DNA of 64,000 bases from Aurelia coerulea (Eukaryota > Cnidaria > Scyphozoa > Semaeostomeae > Ulmaridae): assembly GCA_039566865.1 (NCBI GenBank), contig CM076962.1:10720743-10784742 (forward strand), written 5' to 3'. Below, in pieces: positions 22,500-35,021 of this stretch. Below the pieces are notes generated by a model. That model made no database searches. It was not told where the DNA came from and saw only the letters and a list, made by a program, of their open reading frames with translations. Positions within the stretch are counted from its first letter, which is position 1. Every line of letters begins with the position of its first letter. Both the position numbers and the translations under genes were made by a program.

Positions 22500-23947
22500 G
22501 CTGCAGGATAGTTTTTGAAAGGAAGCTGACTTTTATGGTGCTGTCAAAACACCGCAGAATCTGAACCTGTCATAATTGTTATCTTGAAAACAAATTGAAT
22601 TGCTGCAGTAACTCTAATTAAGAAGAATCTTGACCAAGAGGCTTGGATCTAGAATCTGAAAAAAGATTGGTTGTTGTCAAGTAGTAGATATTGCCCATGT
22701 CGACCCTATAGTTGAGCTGTGCAGTTGGTTTTTGTGCCTGGGTGGTGCTTTCTTTCAAAAAAGGAAGAAAGTGGCAACCAGATTTGTAGGTGCATTGTGG
22801 CTGCTCATCTTTGTGATGAATTTCATGTCATGTGCATTTTGGTTGCTCACCTGCCATTACTGTGCCTATTTTGAGCTACCTACCTACAAGCATTTGTTTT
22901 ATGTTATGTCAAGGTTAAACCTTACGTTGTTGGTGTCTATATCAAATTTTGGTGTAAGTTGTTTGTCTATGAACGTGTTCAATTTCACCAAGCAGCTTTT
23001 GAACTATGTTCTACCTAAAACTTTTACGAACTACGTTTTACAATCCTCCAAATCACTACAAAATAAAATGATACAACATTTTACAGGAAGTTTGGATGAA
23101 ATTTTTGCCGGTCCCAGGAAGAAAATAATTTTGGTCCGTCTCTGCACTGCTGTGAGAGTGCAATACTGAAAAGGGGACCTCTCACCCATTCTTTAACAAA
23201 GCATTTTTTACCATGGGGTTCTCTGTCTCTGTTTTAGAAACAATGAAATCCTGAAACTTATTGATTTAATCCTGCCTAGTGGATCAGTAAAATTGTTTAT
23301 TCATTTTTATCAACGAGACTATACCAAAGTTACATCGTCTCTAGCTCTCTACAAGCTAAATCTACAAATATACAATGATAAAGATAAATCTATGAACACC
23401 ATAACTAAGTAAAAAGAAGAAAAATGAACAAATGCATGCAGGCACATTTGTTCCCATGCTATTTGTCACAAAATTTACAGTCCAAGTACTTTATATTCTG
23501 TACAGTATCTTATATTTTGATACTAAAATTTTAAGCTTAATTTTTATTCTAAACTTGTCAACAAATGGAGAAAAATGGAAACAACTTAAAACGAGACCGG
23601 ATATGTAAGTAATATAACTTTCGAAAAAGTTTTTTTTTTGTTTTCCACATTTTCCAGGTTGCAAGCACTATTCCTGAACATACAGTTAGTGTTCCCCATT
23701 ATCAATTCTGTAGAACTTGTTGATGTTTTTTAAAGTTAGGATAAATTATCAAATTTGCTGTGACCAAAGACATTTCTGAACCAATTTCTAGATAATATAT
23801 TAATATATTAGCAAAATTTTCATAGAGCAGAATTTGAACTTCTTGTGAAGGTATCTATTGTCTTTCTTGTCTGCACCACCCTCTGTGTCATATGCCGTAA
23901 AGACTCTATTAAGCCTCCCTCTCTATTGATGCCCCCTCTATAGTAAG
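22500..23947. other. no gene seen
   Basis: An open frame at 22732-23169 (145 aa, hydrophobic start) has no family resemblance and no clear splice or start context. I do not call it. The rest is AT-rich spacer. The 8-bp duplication ATAGTAAG for the next element is at 23940-23947. Confidence 0.4.
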
Positions 23948-25520
23948 CAGGGGCGCACATTAGTGTGGGGGGGGGGGTGAGACACCCCCCCCCAATAATT
24001 TCTGAGTCGGTCCAAAATATTTTTCAAAAAGGAAAAGTCGGTCCACGACAAAATCGGATGGACCAACTTTGTGGACCGACTTCGTGGACCGAATTTTTCA
24101 TGGACCGACCAACCACGACGAAGCTCGAAAGGTCCACAATAGTTTGAATCAAAGTTGGTCCGATTTTAAATCTTTTTTCGCAAAAGTCGACCCATGACGA
24201 CAGTTAGAATATTCACAAGAAGTGCTTGACAATAACTAGGAGAGTCGTTCTAAGCCAAAGCAGAAGATGGCATTTAAAAAAATTTCTTAGATGCATTAGA
24301 AAAATTGCACAGGCTTCCATTTTTAGGGGCAAGCAATCATTGGCTTTTAAAAAGCGGTCTAACACAAAATGGAAGGTGTTTGTTGTGCAAAGATTGTCCC
24401 AAGGAACAATGCTGTTAAAAATACTCAAAATTTCTAATCTGGCACTGGGGTGCCGGTGGTGGTAATTATGTGGCGTTGGAAAACAGACACTTGTGTATGA
24501 ATCCCAAAGAAGAAAGGAGACATGGGTTACAAATATTATCCATCAAAGTGGTAAACGCTTCTACCAAAAGCTAACACTGCTGACACTATGATCATAAGGG
24601 GAAACCTTCTTAGAGGACAAACACACTAAAACAAGTCGCTTTTGCTAGGCTTGCCGGTGAAGAAGTCGTTGTTCTTAAGATTACGCCTATACTTAAAACT
24701 CCAAGTCCGTGATGCATTCTAAGCCAAAGTAAAGGATCTTTCTTCAAAAATTTTCCTCGTTCGCTGATTTATAGCATAAATGTCAAAAACGATAAAGGTT
24801 TCCTTGTCACTAAAGTCAAGCATGATATTGGGAGATTCATTCTAAGCCAAAGTAAGGGATCTGTCTTCAAAAATTTTCCTCGTGCGATGCTTTATAGCAT
24901 AATTGTCACTAAACGGTCAAGGTTTCCTTGTCACTAAAGTCAAGCATGATATTGGGAGATTCATTCTAAGCCAAAGTAAGGGATCTGTCTTCAAAAATTT
25001 TCCTCGCGCGATAATTCATAGCATAATTGTCACATAACGATCAAGGTTTCCTTGTCGCTAAAGGCAAGCATGATATTGGGAGATTCATTCTAAGCCAAAG
25101 TAAGGGATCTGTCTTCAAAAATTTTCCTCGCGCGATAATTCATAGCATAATTGTCACATAACGATCAAGGTTTCCTTGTCGCTAAAGGCAAGCATGATAT
25201 TGGGAGATGCATTCTAAGCCAAAGTAAAGGATCTTTCTTCAAAAATTTTCCCCGTGCGATGATTTATAGCATAATTGTAACAAAACGATCAAGTTTTCCT
25301 TGTCGCTAAAGGCAAGCATGATATTGGGAGATGCATTCTAAGCCAAAATAAAGGGCGTAGCCCCGAACATTTTACTGGGGAGACCCCCTCGTTTCAATAC
25401 CTCAATTTGATTTACCCTGGCCACACCGCTGCTTGCTACACGTTCAGTCGGTCCGAAAAAATTTAGTCGGTCCAGAGCATGTTGACACCCCCCCAAACAA
25501 AATTTGAATGTGTGCCCCTG
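23948..25520. mobile_element. hAT-type non-autonomous transposon (1,573 bp)
   Basis: The tip CAGGGGCGCACATT is matched by an inverted AATGTGTGCCCCTG at the right. Further inside, G-run/C-run blocks and a 'gtcggtcc' motif (left) face 'ggaccgac' in inverted sense (right). An exact 8-bp direct repeat ATAGTAAG flanks it (23940-23947, 25521-25528). CAGGG tips plus an 8-bp duplication define hAT. No transposase ORF. The interior holds a minisatellite. Confidence 0.85.
24717..25345. repeat. minisatellite, about 124-bp unit, five copies
   Basis: Units beginning ATTCTAAGCCAAAGTAA start at 24717, 24839, 24963, 25087, 25211 and a partial at 25335 (periods 122-124 bp). A diverged relic is near 24247. 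The third and fourth units are nearly identical, implying recent unequal exchange. Confined to the hAT-type element. Confidence 0.85.
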
Positions 25521-25528
25521 ATAGTAAG

Positions 25529-26490
25529 CCCCTCCTCTCTGAGCCAATATTTTAGATAAGCCCCCCTCTCTATTCAGCCTCACCCCACTTATATCAAATT
25601 CCAGGGGCTACCATACCCTGGGTACCAGAGCCTTATTAAAAAAAGTAAGTTGGGGGACGGAAAAAAAGAAGAAGTTCATTTTCAAGACAGGCCAAAAACA
25701 TTCTTCTAAGTAAGAACTGTTTTACAAGCGTTCCAACACGCCAGGGGCAATAACTAGCAATATTTCTACAGGCTGACATTGATACTGTGACAAAACAACG
25801 CATTTTTAAAATTTCAAAATGTTCCGCGGGATCTAATTCCGCTTCATTGATTTTCACCTTATGCAAAAATCAATAGCGCGGAAATCCATCTAGCGGAATT
25901 TAATTTCCGCGGTTCCGCAGAATTTTCACGTTCCGCGTTATTGACCTGGCCGTTTGAAGGGCATGTTCTCAACAAATTTTCCGGGGGACTCCCATTAAAA
26001 CTCGCTTCGCTCGAGGTAAGTGAAGAACGCAGCATATGAGTCAAATCTTTCAATAGGGCACAGGAAAACCCGCAAATCTTCCAATTTCACGCTTATAAGC
26101 CAATGATATCGTCGTATTCCGATCACATGACTGAAAATAAGGCTTCCGAGATAAATTTTCGAGTACCTTCACGAAAATAAAAATGGATATTCGAGTAATA
26201 AAGATACAGAGCTGGTTTTACCACGAATCGATTCGAGAGGCCCCACTCCACATTTGTTTTTCTGCATTTGGTTAAAATCTCGTCAGGGATCGGCGTTACA
26301 TCGAGTTTCATTCCTTCGAAAATTGGCCTATGTTCAAGAATTCTTCAGGAACGCTACAAAACACTGTGGCATGATTTCATAATTTGCTGCACAATTTTAT
26401 CGAAGGCACATTAGATCCCAGAGATCCTACACCACCGATAGAAATTTGAGGGAACTTTTAAGAAACTCTTACGAAACATTTTGTACTCAG
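25529..26490. other. no gene seen
   Basis: The first ~90 bp are C-rich repeat flanking the hAT-type element. The remainder has open frames without family resemblance. Confidence 0.4.
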
Positions 26491-26648
26491 AAAATGAGAA
26501 TTTTGAGGAGCTTTCTTTATTGGATGAAAGTTGTAGAATCTTACAAAAAATAGGGTTGTTCTTCCATGAATGGGCAATGAGATTGCAAACTGCTCAACTT
26601 TGCTTTGATGCTACTGTGTTGCTTGACTGTGGAGGGGTGATTTTCTAA
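26491..26648 (+). CDS. possible terminal exon, unknown protein
   Basis: After an acceptor-like 'ttttgtactcag' (ending 26490) the frame reads NENFEELSLLDESCRILQ and then FFHEWAMRLQTAQLCFDA to a TAA at 26646-26648. About 51 residues, with charged/hydrophobic periodicity typical of helical protein. An interrupted stretch upstream (EGTLDPRDPTPPIE) could be a decayed earlier piece. Family not recognised. May be a pseudogene or chance. Confidence 0.25.
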
Positions 26649-27439
26649 CGAAGGACTTCTAAAAGATAAAATATCTTTAATGATATCCGCCCAAAATGTG
26701 AAATTGACATGAGGAGTTTCTATAAATAGTATTTCAAATGTTGAAAAGATCGATCTTTTTTACTCGTTATGAAAATAAGATGTACATTTCTTCTTGTTAT
26801 TCGTATTCGTAAGAACACTAAACCTAGCATTTCAGTTCTGTTTCATGAAGCTGCTAGCCTGCTAGACCATAAGACGATAGACATTTTTCTTGCAATAAAA
26901 GATGGGATGTGACCGATCAATTCGTACATCGTTTTGGTAATGTTATTGCCGGTTTCCATCTGGCAACGATAGCCGCAGTTGGATAAAGGAATGGTGGCAC
27001 GGTTTATCCATAGATGGTTTATCGAAAAGGACAACACGAAATTGTTCTTTCTGGGCCAGAGTGGACGTACAGCTACTCCCGTAATCTTCAGCATATTCAT
27101 GTATTTGTTATTCACCGTTGATTTATTCATATTTCTGTTCATTGGAATCGGATGTTGTTCTCACTCGACGATGGCATGTAGCTGATAATTCAAGTTCTCG
27201 CGCCTATTTTTGTGGACTGTGTTATTTGCTGGTGAAACTCGCTGTAGATCGCGGCAGAAAAAGTGGATGTTTGTTGTTAAATCCATCTGAGGTGTGTGTA
27301 TGCACTAGTTCTTCTTCAGGTTTTCATTTTTCTACTCTTCTTTTTGCTAATCATAGAGTCTTTAACCGATGAATGACTGGATTGAGATTAAGAATGCCAC
27401 AATTCTGCTATTTTTAGTGATCGCAAAGCCATACCGAAA
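26649..27439. other. no gene seen
   Basis: Open frames on both strands around 26843-27372 overlap each other and resemble no family. Confidence 0.4.
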
Positions 27440-28660
27440 ACACTTATGGTCCAAAGCATGGAGAATCTTTTCCAATTGAAATTTTGACGAAATTCGATTT
27501 ATCCGATCGTGCAATGATTTTTTTCCGGAGAGTGGTCAAAACGGCCGAAAATGGCCTAAGTTTTGCTGCGAAACGCGGAAGTAAGCACAACGACGGCATC
27601 TGATTGGTCAATCATTGGAGAAAATGCGATCTGATCAGTGCGTGAGTCAGAACCCCACGGGAGCTTTGGACAAAAGAAAAGATTTTATGGCTATGAGCAT
27701 AGCCTCCAAATCTTTTCTTTTGTCCGAAGTTCCCCTGGGACGCTGATTCATCCTCTGATCAGATTGCGTTTTCTCCTAAAATTGACCAATCAGGTGCCGT
27801 CATTTCATTACTTCCGCGTTTCGCAGCTAGATTTAGGCCATTTTGAGTACCCCCCAATAAAAAAATATTGCACGCTCGAATAAATCGAATTTTTTGAAAA
27901 TTTCAACGGGAAAAGGAAGCTTATACATAGGACCACAAGTGTTCATGTAACCCCCTTGCCATAACCTAGGATTTAAAAATTACGACGATTTTAATGTTTG
28001 TCTTTGGTATTTTTTCAAACAGGTAGCGGCATCCTGCTCACCCTCCCCCCAAAATTAGTTTATTAGCAAAATTATCAAAAATATACATATTTCCATGAAT
28101 AATTCTTCCGAAATTTCCAAAATTTGCGGTTTACTTCGCCTTGACTTGCGAATTTGCGACACCTCCAAACTCTGTCCTTCTTCCCTGGATGACAACTTAT
28201 GCCTCTCTCTGGTCTGGGCCCAACATAACAGGAAAAGGCGGGAAAAGAAATCGTTAACGGTGGCGGTGTCGTCATGTTTTGTTGGTAAAATCATTTATCG
28301 TCTCAAATGTTTCTTTAAAAATGGGAAAAGGAAAAGAATAATCTCGTTTAAATGCAATGCATGCTGACTGGAGGAGCTTGACAACAGTTTTATTAAAATG
28401 TGAAAGCGCGTTTTGGACTTGGCAACATCTTCTTCAAAGCATTGAAAGAAACACGCCATGAACAAATTTTTTGCATTGACTGCCTGATGATATGTTTCGA
28501 CAAGAGAGAATATACAAGAATTTGCCAACCAAAATCAAAGTCTTCAAAAGGTTTGTTGGAGTTGTAAAAACAAACTAAATTTCACAGACAACAATTACCA
28601 ACAATGTCAACAATTGCATTACATGAATTCTTTTTGTAATAAGAAGCTGCTTTTAAGAAA
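27440..28660 (+). repeat. repeat R, copy 1, with large palindrome
   Basis: About 27440-27690 and 27693-27945 are reverse complements with mismatches, centred on 'ggctatgagcatagcc'. From 27692 rightward the sequence matches two other copies: 31632-31008 (inverted) and the pair of fragments at 35526-35758 and 63265-64000. It provides the uninterrupted target site (ttatacaTAgga, TA at 27928-27929) for the array insertion. No transposase seen. Confidence 0.75.
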
Positions 28661-28962
28661 CGAAACCCTCAGATCGCCAAATATTATTATTGTTGGGGAT
28701 ACGTGCAAGCTCAAGTTGACGAGGACGTGGATATCCCCTCGGGGACTATGAACGCATGCGTAGTGTGTAAATTTTTGCTGATTCGATTACGTAATGCCAC
28801 TATTTTCATCACGAACTTTTTATCAACGCAAGACCAAAACCGTTCAAAATTTACTTCTGTGCCAAGCTTCCAGAAAGGTCCATCATGAAATCTTTGTTTG
28901 CAGTTTCTTGTGGGCATATATCAAACATAACTGCAGTTAAGAGTTGACAAAATATAAGCTAA

Positions 28963-29733
28963 AGCCCTGGCAAAACGACTGGACTTTTGCACTGAACATT
29001 CACTGGACATTGCTAGCCTTGTTCAGAGTCTGAACATCAAGAAAATTTAGGTTGTGGCAAAACGACTGAACATTGTCCAGTGAACATTTGCTGGGCAACA
29101 GAAATGCGCCAAGTTTTTGGATCGAGAATTCAGTTTGGGAAGTTTTGGGCATACTCAACAGAGCACCAGGGAGCTAGAAATATTCTTTTGATTTTGTTTG
29201 TGGCTTTATTCACGTCGTTCATTCTGCCATCAAAATTCTGATATTAAGATAAAATAGTTTTTTTACATGGGTCATAAACAAAAAGATTGCCAGCCAAGGT
29301 TTTGACTATTCTTCCAAGATAAAAACGGAAGAAAAGCCATAGAGACGAAAGGCAATGGGTAAAGATACTATGAATAAATGAGAATATTTGTAAATAACAT
29401 GAAAGAGTTGAGAATGGAGGACAGTTTAGCTTGGAATGAAAAGATGTGAATGAAATCGTCCACTATTCATTGCAATGCGCGTGCGCAAACTGGACAAATG
29501 TCCAGTGGAGTGGCAAAACGACTGAACATTTTTCCACAACATCTTAAAACAAAAGAAATTTAATCTTGTCCACTGAACATTTTTGACTGCCTTCAAAATC
29601 AACTGAACAACGCTCAACATCGCTGAACACGACTGAACAAGACTGGACAAGGTGGCAAAACGACGCAACATTTTACGCTGAACATTTGTCCAGTGCATGT
29701 CCAGTGCAAATGTCCAGTCGTTTTGCCGGGGCT
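28963..29733. mobile_element. Harbinger-like MITE (771 bp)
   Basis: Ends AGCCCTGGCAAAACGACTGG and CCAGTCGTTTTGCCGGGGCT (inverted, one mismatch) with TAA immediately outside both (28960-28962, 29734-29736), the 3-bp TWA duplication of PIF/Harbinger. The interior is built from many short direct and inverted copies of 'ctgaacat' and 'tgtccagtg'. Confidence 0.75.
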
Positions 29734-29736
29734 TAA

Positions 29737-31007
29737 GTTTCCCGCATATCGAGCTGCGAATCTTTTGCGACTGCTTGTTGTCACTGCAACTTTCTTCGCA
29801 ACGGCTGCAGATATTTGAATGATTGAATTATGTCCACAGCGCATGCGTTCATAGTCCCCGTGCTGATTGGCTGTCAAGTTGACCAAAAAACAAAGCTGAA
29901 ATGCAATACGGGGAGTACCATGTATCCCCAACAAATTAGAAACTGCTGTACACATACTTTTTTATAAGAAACACTAAGAATTGGGTCAGTGCTGAAAGCT
30001 CCTGAAAAGAATTTCAGTACTCTGAGTTTGTTAGAGGTTCCATAACAATCTTCGTGTTCCTTACTTGTGCCCTCGTGAACATTTCAAAACGAGGTTTTTG
30101 AAGCCTTTCCAATGCTAAGCATCACAGGAAACAAGTGAAAATAAAATAAAGATATGTCAAGGATTTCCTTAATCTTTATAAAAATAAATTGTTTCTCAAG
30201 TTATATTTTCCCAGTGCTGGAGTTTTGCAATTTTTTGGCGATCTGAGAGTTGAGTTTTTTATCCTTTTTTATAAAATAATACGTGTTCTGGGAAGAAACT
30301 TTTTATTTTGATAGAGGAAGTCCTTGGGATATTTTTACTTTATTTTCACTTGGTTATTGTATCATGTTGGTCAGAAGGGGCTCGGGAGGTACTTGAGAAA
30401 AGTCTAAACATTAGAAAACATTGTCTCGAAATGTTCACGGGGCACAGGTAGTAAACATGAACATTGGAAAGGCTTCAAAAACCTTTGTTTTGAAATGTTC
30501 ACGGGGGCACAGGTAAACTTTGAGTAGCTACTCAAAATCTGATAATCTTAAGAAACATTTATTACTTTCATAACTGGCCCAAATTTTTATTTTCTTATAA
30601 ACTCGTGCACTAACTTTTACAACTAACTTGACCCTATTCTTCCCGGGGTAAAAGTTTCTCCTAGATTTCTTAATTTTTTACAAAATTGAATTTTACAATT
30701 TCACGCAGCACAGGCGGCTTCTTTCTTGTAAAAATTGAGCGGAAATCGTTGTCAAAATCGTCTTTTGATAAGAATGTAAAAATTTGAAATGCCCTCACTG
30801 CAAGACGAAGTAGAAGGAAAACTTACTTCGTCGTGATCTTGATCGCTCCTGATGCAATGCCGTCGGTCGTCTTCTTTGAGAATTTTTTGAAATGCTGTCA
30901 GTTTGGTTTCACTCACACTCCACCCCAAGCGCGGGAATTAAAGATATTGGCAGTTATTTCGATACTTTGCTTCAACTTCAATGGTAATCGACAATCTTCT
31001 TATAGAT
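29737..31007. other. no gene seen; small duplication
   Basis: A 'gaaatgttcacggggcacaggta' segment occurs twice (about 30430 and 30486) and once inverted near 30070-30085. No coding sequence supported. Confidence 0.4.
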
Positions 31008-31632
31008 TTGTGAACAAATATTTGAGACGATAAATGATTTTACCAACAAAAGCATGACGACACGCCACCGTTAGAGATTTCTTTTCCCGCCTTTTCCTGT
31101 TATGTTGGGTCCAGACCAGAGAGAGGCATAAGTTGTCATCCAGGGAAGAAGGACAGAGTTTGGAGGTGTCGCAAATTCGCAATTCAATGCGAAGTAAAGC
31201 GCAAATTTCGGAAATTTCGGAAGAATTATTCATGGAAATATGTATATTTTTGATAATTTTGCTGAAAAACTAATTTTGGGGGGAGGTTGAGCAGGATGCC
31301 GCTACCTGTTTGAAAAAATACCAAAGACAAACATTCAAATCGCCGTAATTTTTTAATCCTAGGTCATGGCAAGGGGGTTACATGAACACTTGTGGTCCTA
31401 TGTATAAGCATCCTTTTCCCGTTGAAATTTTCAAAAAATTCGATTTATTCGAGCGTGCAATATTTTTTTATTGGGGGGTACTCAAAATGGCCTAAATCTA
31501 GCTGCGAAACGCGGAAGTAATGAAATGACGGCACCTGATTGGTCAATTTTAGGAGAAAACGCAATCTGATCAGAGGATGAGTCAGCGTCCCAGGGGAACT
31601 TCGGACAAAAGAAAAGATTTGGAGGCTATGCT
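31008..31632 (-). repeat. repeat R, copy 2 (inverted)
   Basis: The reverse complement matches 27692-28310 closely, including the intact 'ttgtggtcctatgtataa' target region. Ends at the palindrome centre ('ggaggctatgc'). Confidence 0.75.
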
Positions 31633-33855
31633 ATGGCTATGCTGCCGAGCTAAGCTGATTTCTTTCAGCACAAAAGATTCGAAACAATTTCATGATTTGA
31701 AAACAGTTTGTTTCGTTCCTAAGGGATCCACTTCAGGGAGAATCGAATTGAAATTGGTGTCGACATATGGGACGTAAGGACGTAAGGTATTTAAAAGGAA
31801 TCAATGTCTCTCTTGAGATCACCTATTCAATCCAAAACGTGTTTAGCGCATTAGGAATCTCTGGACAATTGTTTCACACACAAGTTGTTGTGTTGTAAGT
31901 GTGCGCATGATTCTTTGATGATTCTTTATTATTTTAGCACAAAAGATTTGAAAATGATCTCATGATTTGAAAACAATTTTTTTCGTTCTCTTGGGAATTG
32001 AAAAAGCCAAATTGCTTTGGTTTCCTTCGGTTTTGTTCTCTTGGGAATAGAAAAAGACAAAATTGTTTTGGTTTCGTTCGGTTTCGTTTCGCTTCGTTTC
32101 GTTTCGTTTCGTTGAATATAATAAGCCATTTATTGAGCTAGATAAGTTTGCATGTTGATTTTGATATGGTTTGAGATGGCTTATGATAATTTGCGAAGCT
32201 TTTAAAAACTTCGCAAAAACTTTGCAAAAACTTTGCGAAGTTTTTGCAAAGTTTTTTTGATGCATCCGATACACACATAGAAAATGTCAAATGCACCGTA
32301 AACAACTAATTTAAGCAAATGAAGCAAAATTTAAGCAAAGACCATTGTCGTTGTATTCTTAAGAGATGTTGCCCTTTAAGAGCTGTGCATTGAGCTTTTG
32401 GTAGTTTAATTGAAATGTGAAGAGGAACTGAGAGCTTTTATGAACCACTTGAGGCTGTGCCAGCATATGAATCATTCTTCGTACATAGCCGATTGCTCGT
32501 GGCCCATGGTCGAAACCGCCAAAGCCTCATTTTCACAGACCAATCAGACGGCTAAAAAGCGAGGGAGACCGTTCAGTTCAGTTCCTTTAATTTTAAAATT
32601 CCTCTACATACAAATCTCACAAAAAACACAAAATATACTCAAAATTAAACTACAAAAAGACTTAAAATATTAATGAAATACAATTAACGAACACAATACA
32701 AGAAGATGAGAGGGGATTTGCGTGTAGGGAATTTCTTATAGGAGGAGCTCTCTCAATAGATAGACTAATCGAGGATAGAGCCCGGGGGGGGGGGAGGGGG
32801 AGGGTACTTCATTGTTAAGTTGTACTGGACGTGCCGCTCGTATGGATGGGTTTTTTCATCTGAGATTCTCTACGTATGGGTCTGTTTTTAACCATAATTC
32901 TGGTAGATGGGTAGTCCTTTGAGAATTTTCTTATCATAATGATAATCCACACCAAAAAACTGAAATTTTCCTTTGTTTCAAATCGACACATTTATACGAA
33001 TGGGTCAAAAATTTCCTGATATTCATGCAAATACAGTGGCGTCGTGGCCGGGGGGGCCAGGGGGGGCCATGGCCCCCCCTGTGAAAATGTTGTCGGAAAA
33101 TTCGTCAGTTTTCCATTCTTGTCGGAAAAATCGAAAAAAATTGAATTAATCCATTTTCCTTACACCCCTACTTTATTTATGGCAATCGAAATGTATACAT
33201 GAAATATCACTTTTTCGATCAAAACGTAGTTTTTGATGAAAAAGTAGGTTTTTCGACAAAAAACTAGGTCCTTCGTTCGTTTTTCTGCAAAGAAGTCCTT
33301 TTTCAATCGAAAGAAAAGTGTGTTTCTATTGGAAAAATAGACACATCAGGCGCAAAAAGTTTCGGACGAATAAATTTCAGACAAATGCTTTCCGTCAAAA
33401 CATTCTTGGACTTTTTCCCCGAAAATTCGGTCGTTTTACCTACATTTTGGTGACTAAAAACGATAAATTTACAATTTATTTTGCACGTTTCATACTTAAA
33501 AAATGTCATGCATTTATGGTTTGTGCATTAAGCTTTCAATGAGTTGCTCGTAAGAGTTTGCACAAGTGAATATTGTTGAGGAAGATGGAAATGATTACTA
33601 AGATGGGATTACTTTCAGTTTCTGAAAACGGATGCTTATAGAAATGAAGATTTATATCAAGCTATCACGTTGTTATCTAAAATTTGAAAACGATCTATTT
33701 TTCAGTGCTTTTGAGGTCATTTTTTCGAAATTTCCCATGAAAAACAAATAGTAGATCCTTCAAAATAGGGGCGTTTTGCAACGATCTAAAGGGCGTGGTC
33801 ACAGAAAATTTTCTCGGGGGCAAGCCCCCGGACCCCCAGTTTTCCACCCTCCTTA
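31633..33855. other. no gene seen; microsatellite and element ends
   Basis: A (TTTCG)n microsatellite lies at about 32066-32114, followed by repeated 'aactttgca' at 32205-32255. At 32781 a CCCGGGGGGG-to-TACTTCA terminus resembles the element at 12737. At about 33033 CAGTGGCGTCGTGGCC resembles a hAT tip, with no matching right end found. Confidence 0.4.
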
Positions 33856-34247
33856 GGACCTGTTCATATGGAGGCGAGCCAGCCCGCCTACCGGGCTGGA
33901 GGTTTTTGCCGAGATCTCGCCTTATCCCTGTTTCCCATTCAGAGTTTGTTGTCTGTTCATATGAGCAGGCGGGCTGGCCCGGTAGGCGAGATCTCACTCG
34001 AGTACTGCCGAGATCCCGCTTGGCGAGATCAAAATTTTCCCATATGAACACTCCAGCCCGCCTGCCGAGACGAAAACGCCTCTACTACGCACGCGTGGGC
34101 ATGCAAAACAATACCACCAACGATGGCACGTGACCAATTCCATCCCGGTAGGCGGGATGGATTTGCCATATGAACAGAATGCGAAATCAGCTCACTTAGC
34201 GGGCCAGCCCGGTAAGCGGGCTGGCTCGCCTCCATATGAACAGGTCC
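33856..34247. mobile_element. Harbinger-like MITE (392 bp)
   Basis: Starts GGACCTGTTCATATGGAGGC and ends with the exact reverse complement. The inverted match continues inward across 'gagccagcccg'. TTA flanks both ends (33853-33855, 34248-34250), a TWA duplication. The interior carries several copies of 'gcgagatc' and 'catatgaaca'. Non-coding. Confidence 0.8.
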
Positions 34248-34250
34248 TTA

Positions 34251-34802
34251 CGCATATAGCTTCAGCCTCACCTCCAACACCAATCACGTCTCAACAACAG
34301 CCTCACCTCCAACGAGGATCGCCTCTTAACAGGACTGCTGTGTCCCTTTCAAAAATTCTTCGCTATTATGGAGCTTTTATATGACAAAAGTTTCGAGACA
34401 TTTTGCCACTTTTTATACGTTACATTCCTGCTTAATTTTTGTCGGAAAAATGTCTCTTTGTCCAGGTCGAATCATGTTCACAATGAAGTACCTCCACCCC
34501 CGGGGGAGAGAGCACCCCCTTAGTTTAAAAAACATAGTTTATATTGGAAAAATACGCGAAGAATCAAATTGCGGAAAGACATCATTTGAAAACACTAAAA
34601 TCTTACGACTGGTAGTTGATGGAAAACAAATGCAGTTTAACTTGAAGAATATGCCTGATTGATAACGGTAGGAATATTGTTCCTAGATTTCGCACCTGCA
34701 TACCTGACAGATTTCAAACCATATTGCAGAGTATTTTTACGTGTCAGAAAAATGTCACCTTTACATGCTTGCCTGGTATCACCTTTACATGCTTGCCTGG
34801 CA
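34251..34802. other. no gene seen
   Basis: Presumed upstream intron or 5' region of the SLC6-type exon. A 24-bp segment ('cacctttacatgcttgcctgg') is directly doubled at about 34755-34801. Confidence 0.35.
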
Positions 34803-35021
34803 AATCAGGCAACCCGTACGTGATTCCGGAAAATCCGCCAGAAAAGTCGCAGCAGAGTCGGGATCAAGTCAGAAAGTCGACGGACGACATTTTGAGGGAA
34901 GCCGCTGATGAAAGGGAAGGATGGGGAAACAAATGGGAATTCATTTTGGCATCAATTGGATTAGCTGTGGGATTGGGAAATGTTTGGAGATTTCCGTATT
35001 TGTGCCAAAAGAATGGTGGAG
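34803..35021 (+). CDS. SLC6 neurotransmitter-transporter exon (TM1)
   Basis: The translation contains the signature first transmembrane helix of sodium/chloride-dependent SLC6 transporters: [20 protein letters not shown] followed by [14 protein letters not shown]. Ahead of it is a hydrophilic cytosolic N-terminus ([14 protein letters not shown]). Family knowledge: this helix lines the substrate and Na+ sites. The exon ends GGTGGAG with a donor GTGACA at 35022, exactly where the reading frame stops making sense. The 5' limit is uncertain: acceptor-like AGs are at 34729 and 34808 and no good ATG is seen. Later exons are not in the window, so the 27.5-kb array would lie in the following intron unless this exon is an isolated pseudogene. 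Confidence 0.75.

Noticed and set aside
22732..23169. 145-aa hydrophobic open frame
   Set aside because: No recognised family, AT-rich surroundings, no supporting start or splice context.
24717..25345. CRISPR array
   Set aside because: Whole 124-bp units repeat with no constant repeat/variable spacer pattern, in a eukaryotic setting inside a transposon.
28055..28367. Open frames on both strands with similar counterparts at 31000 and 63331
   Set aside because: They fall in repeat R, and their similarity reflects DNA repetition rather than coding.
29426..29955. Overlapping minus-strand frames of 90 and 113 aa
   Set aside because: Mostly inside the Harbinger-like MITE and made of its short repeats.
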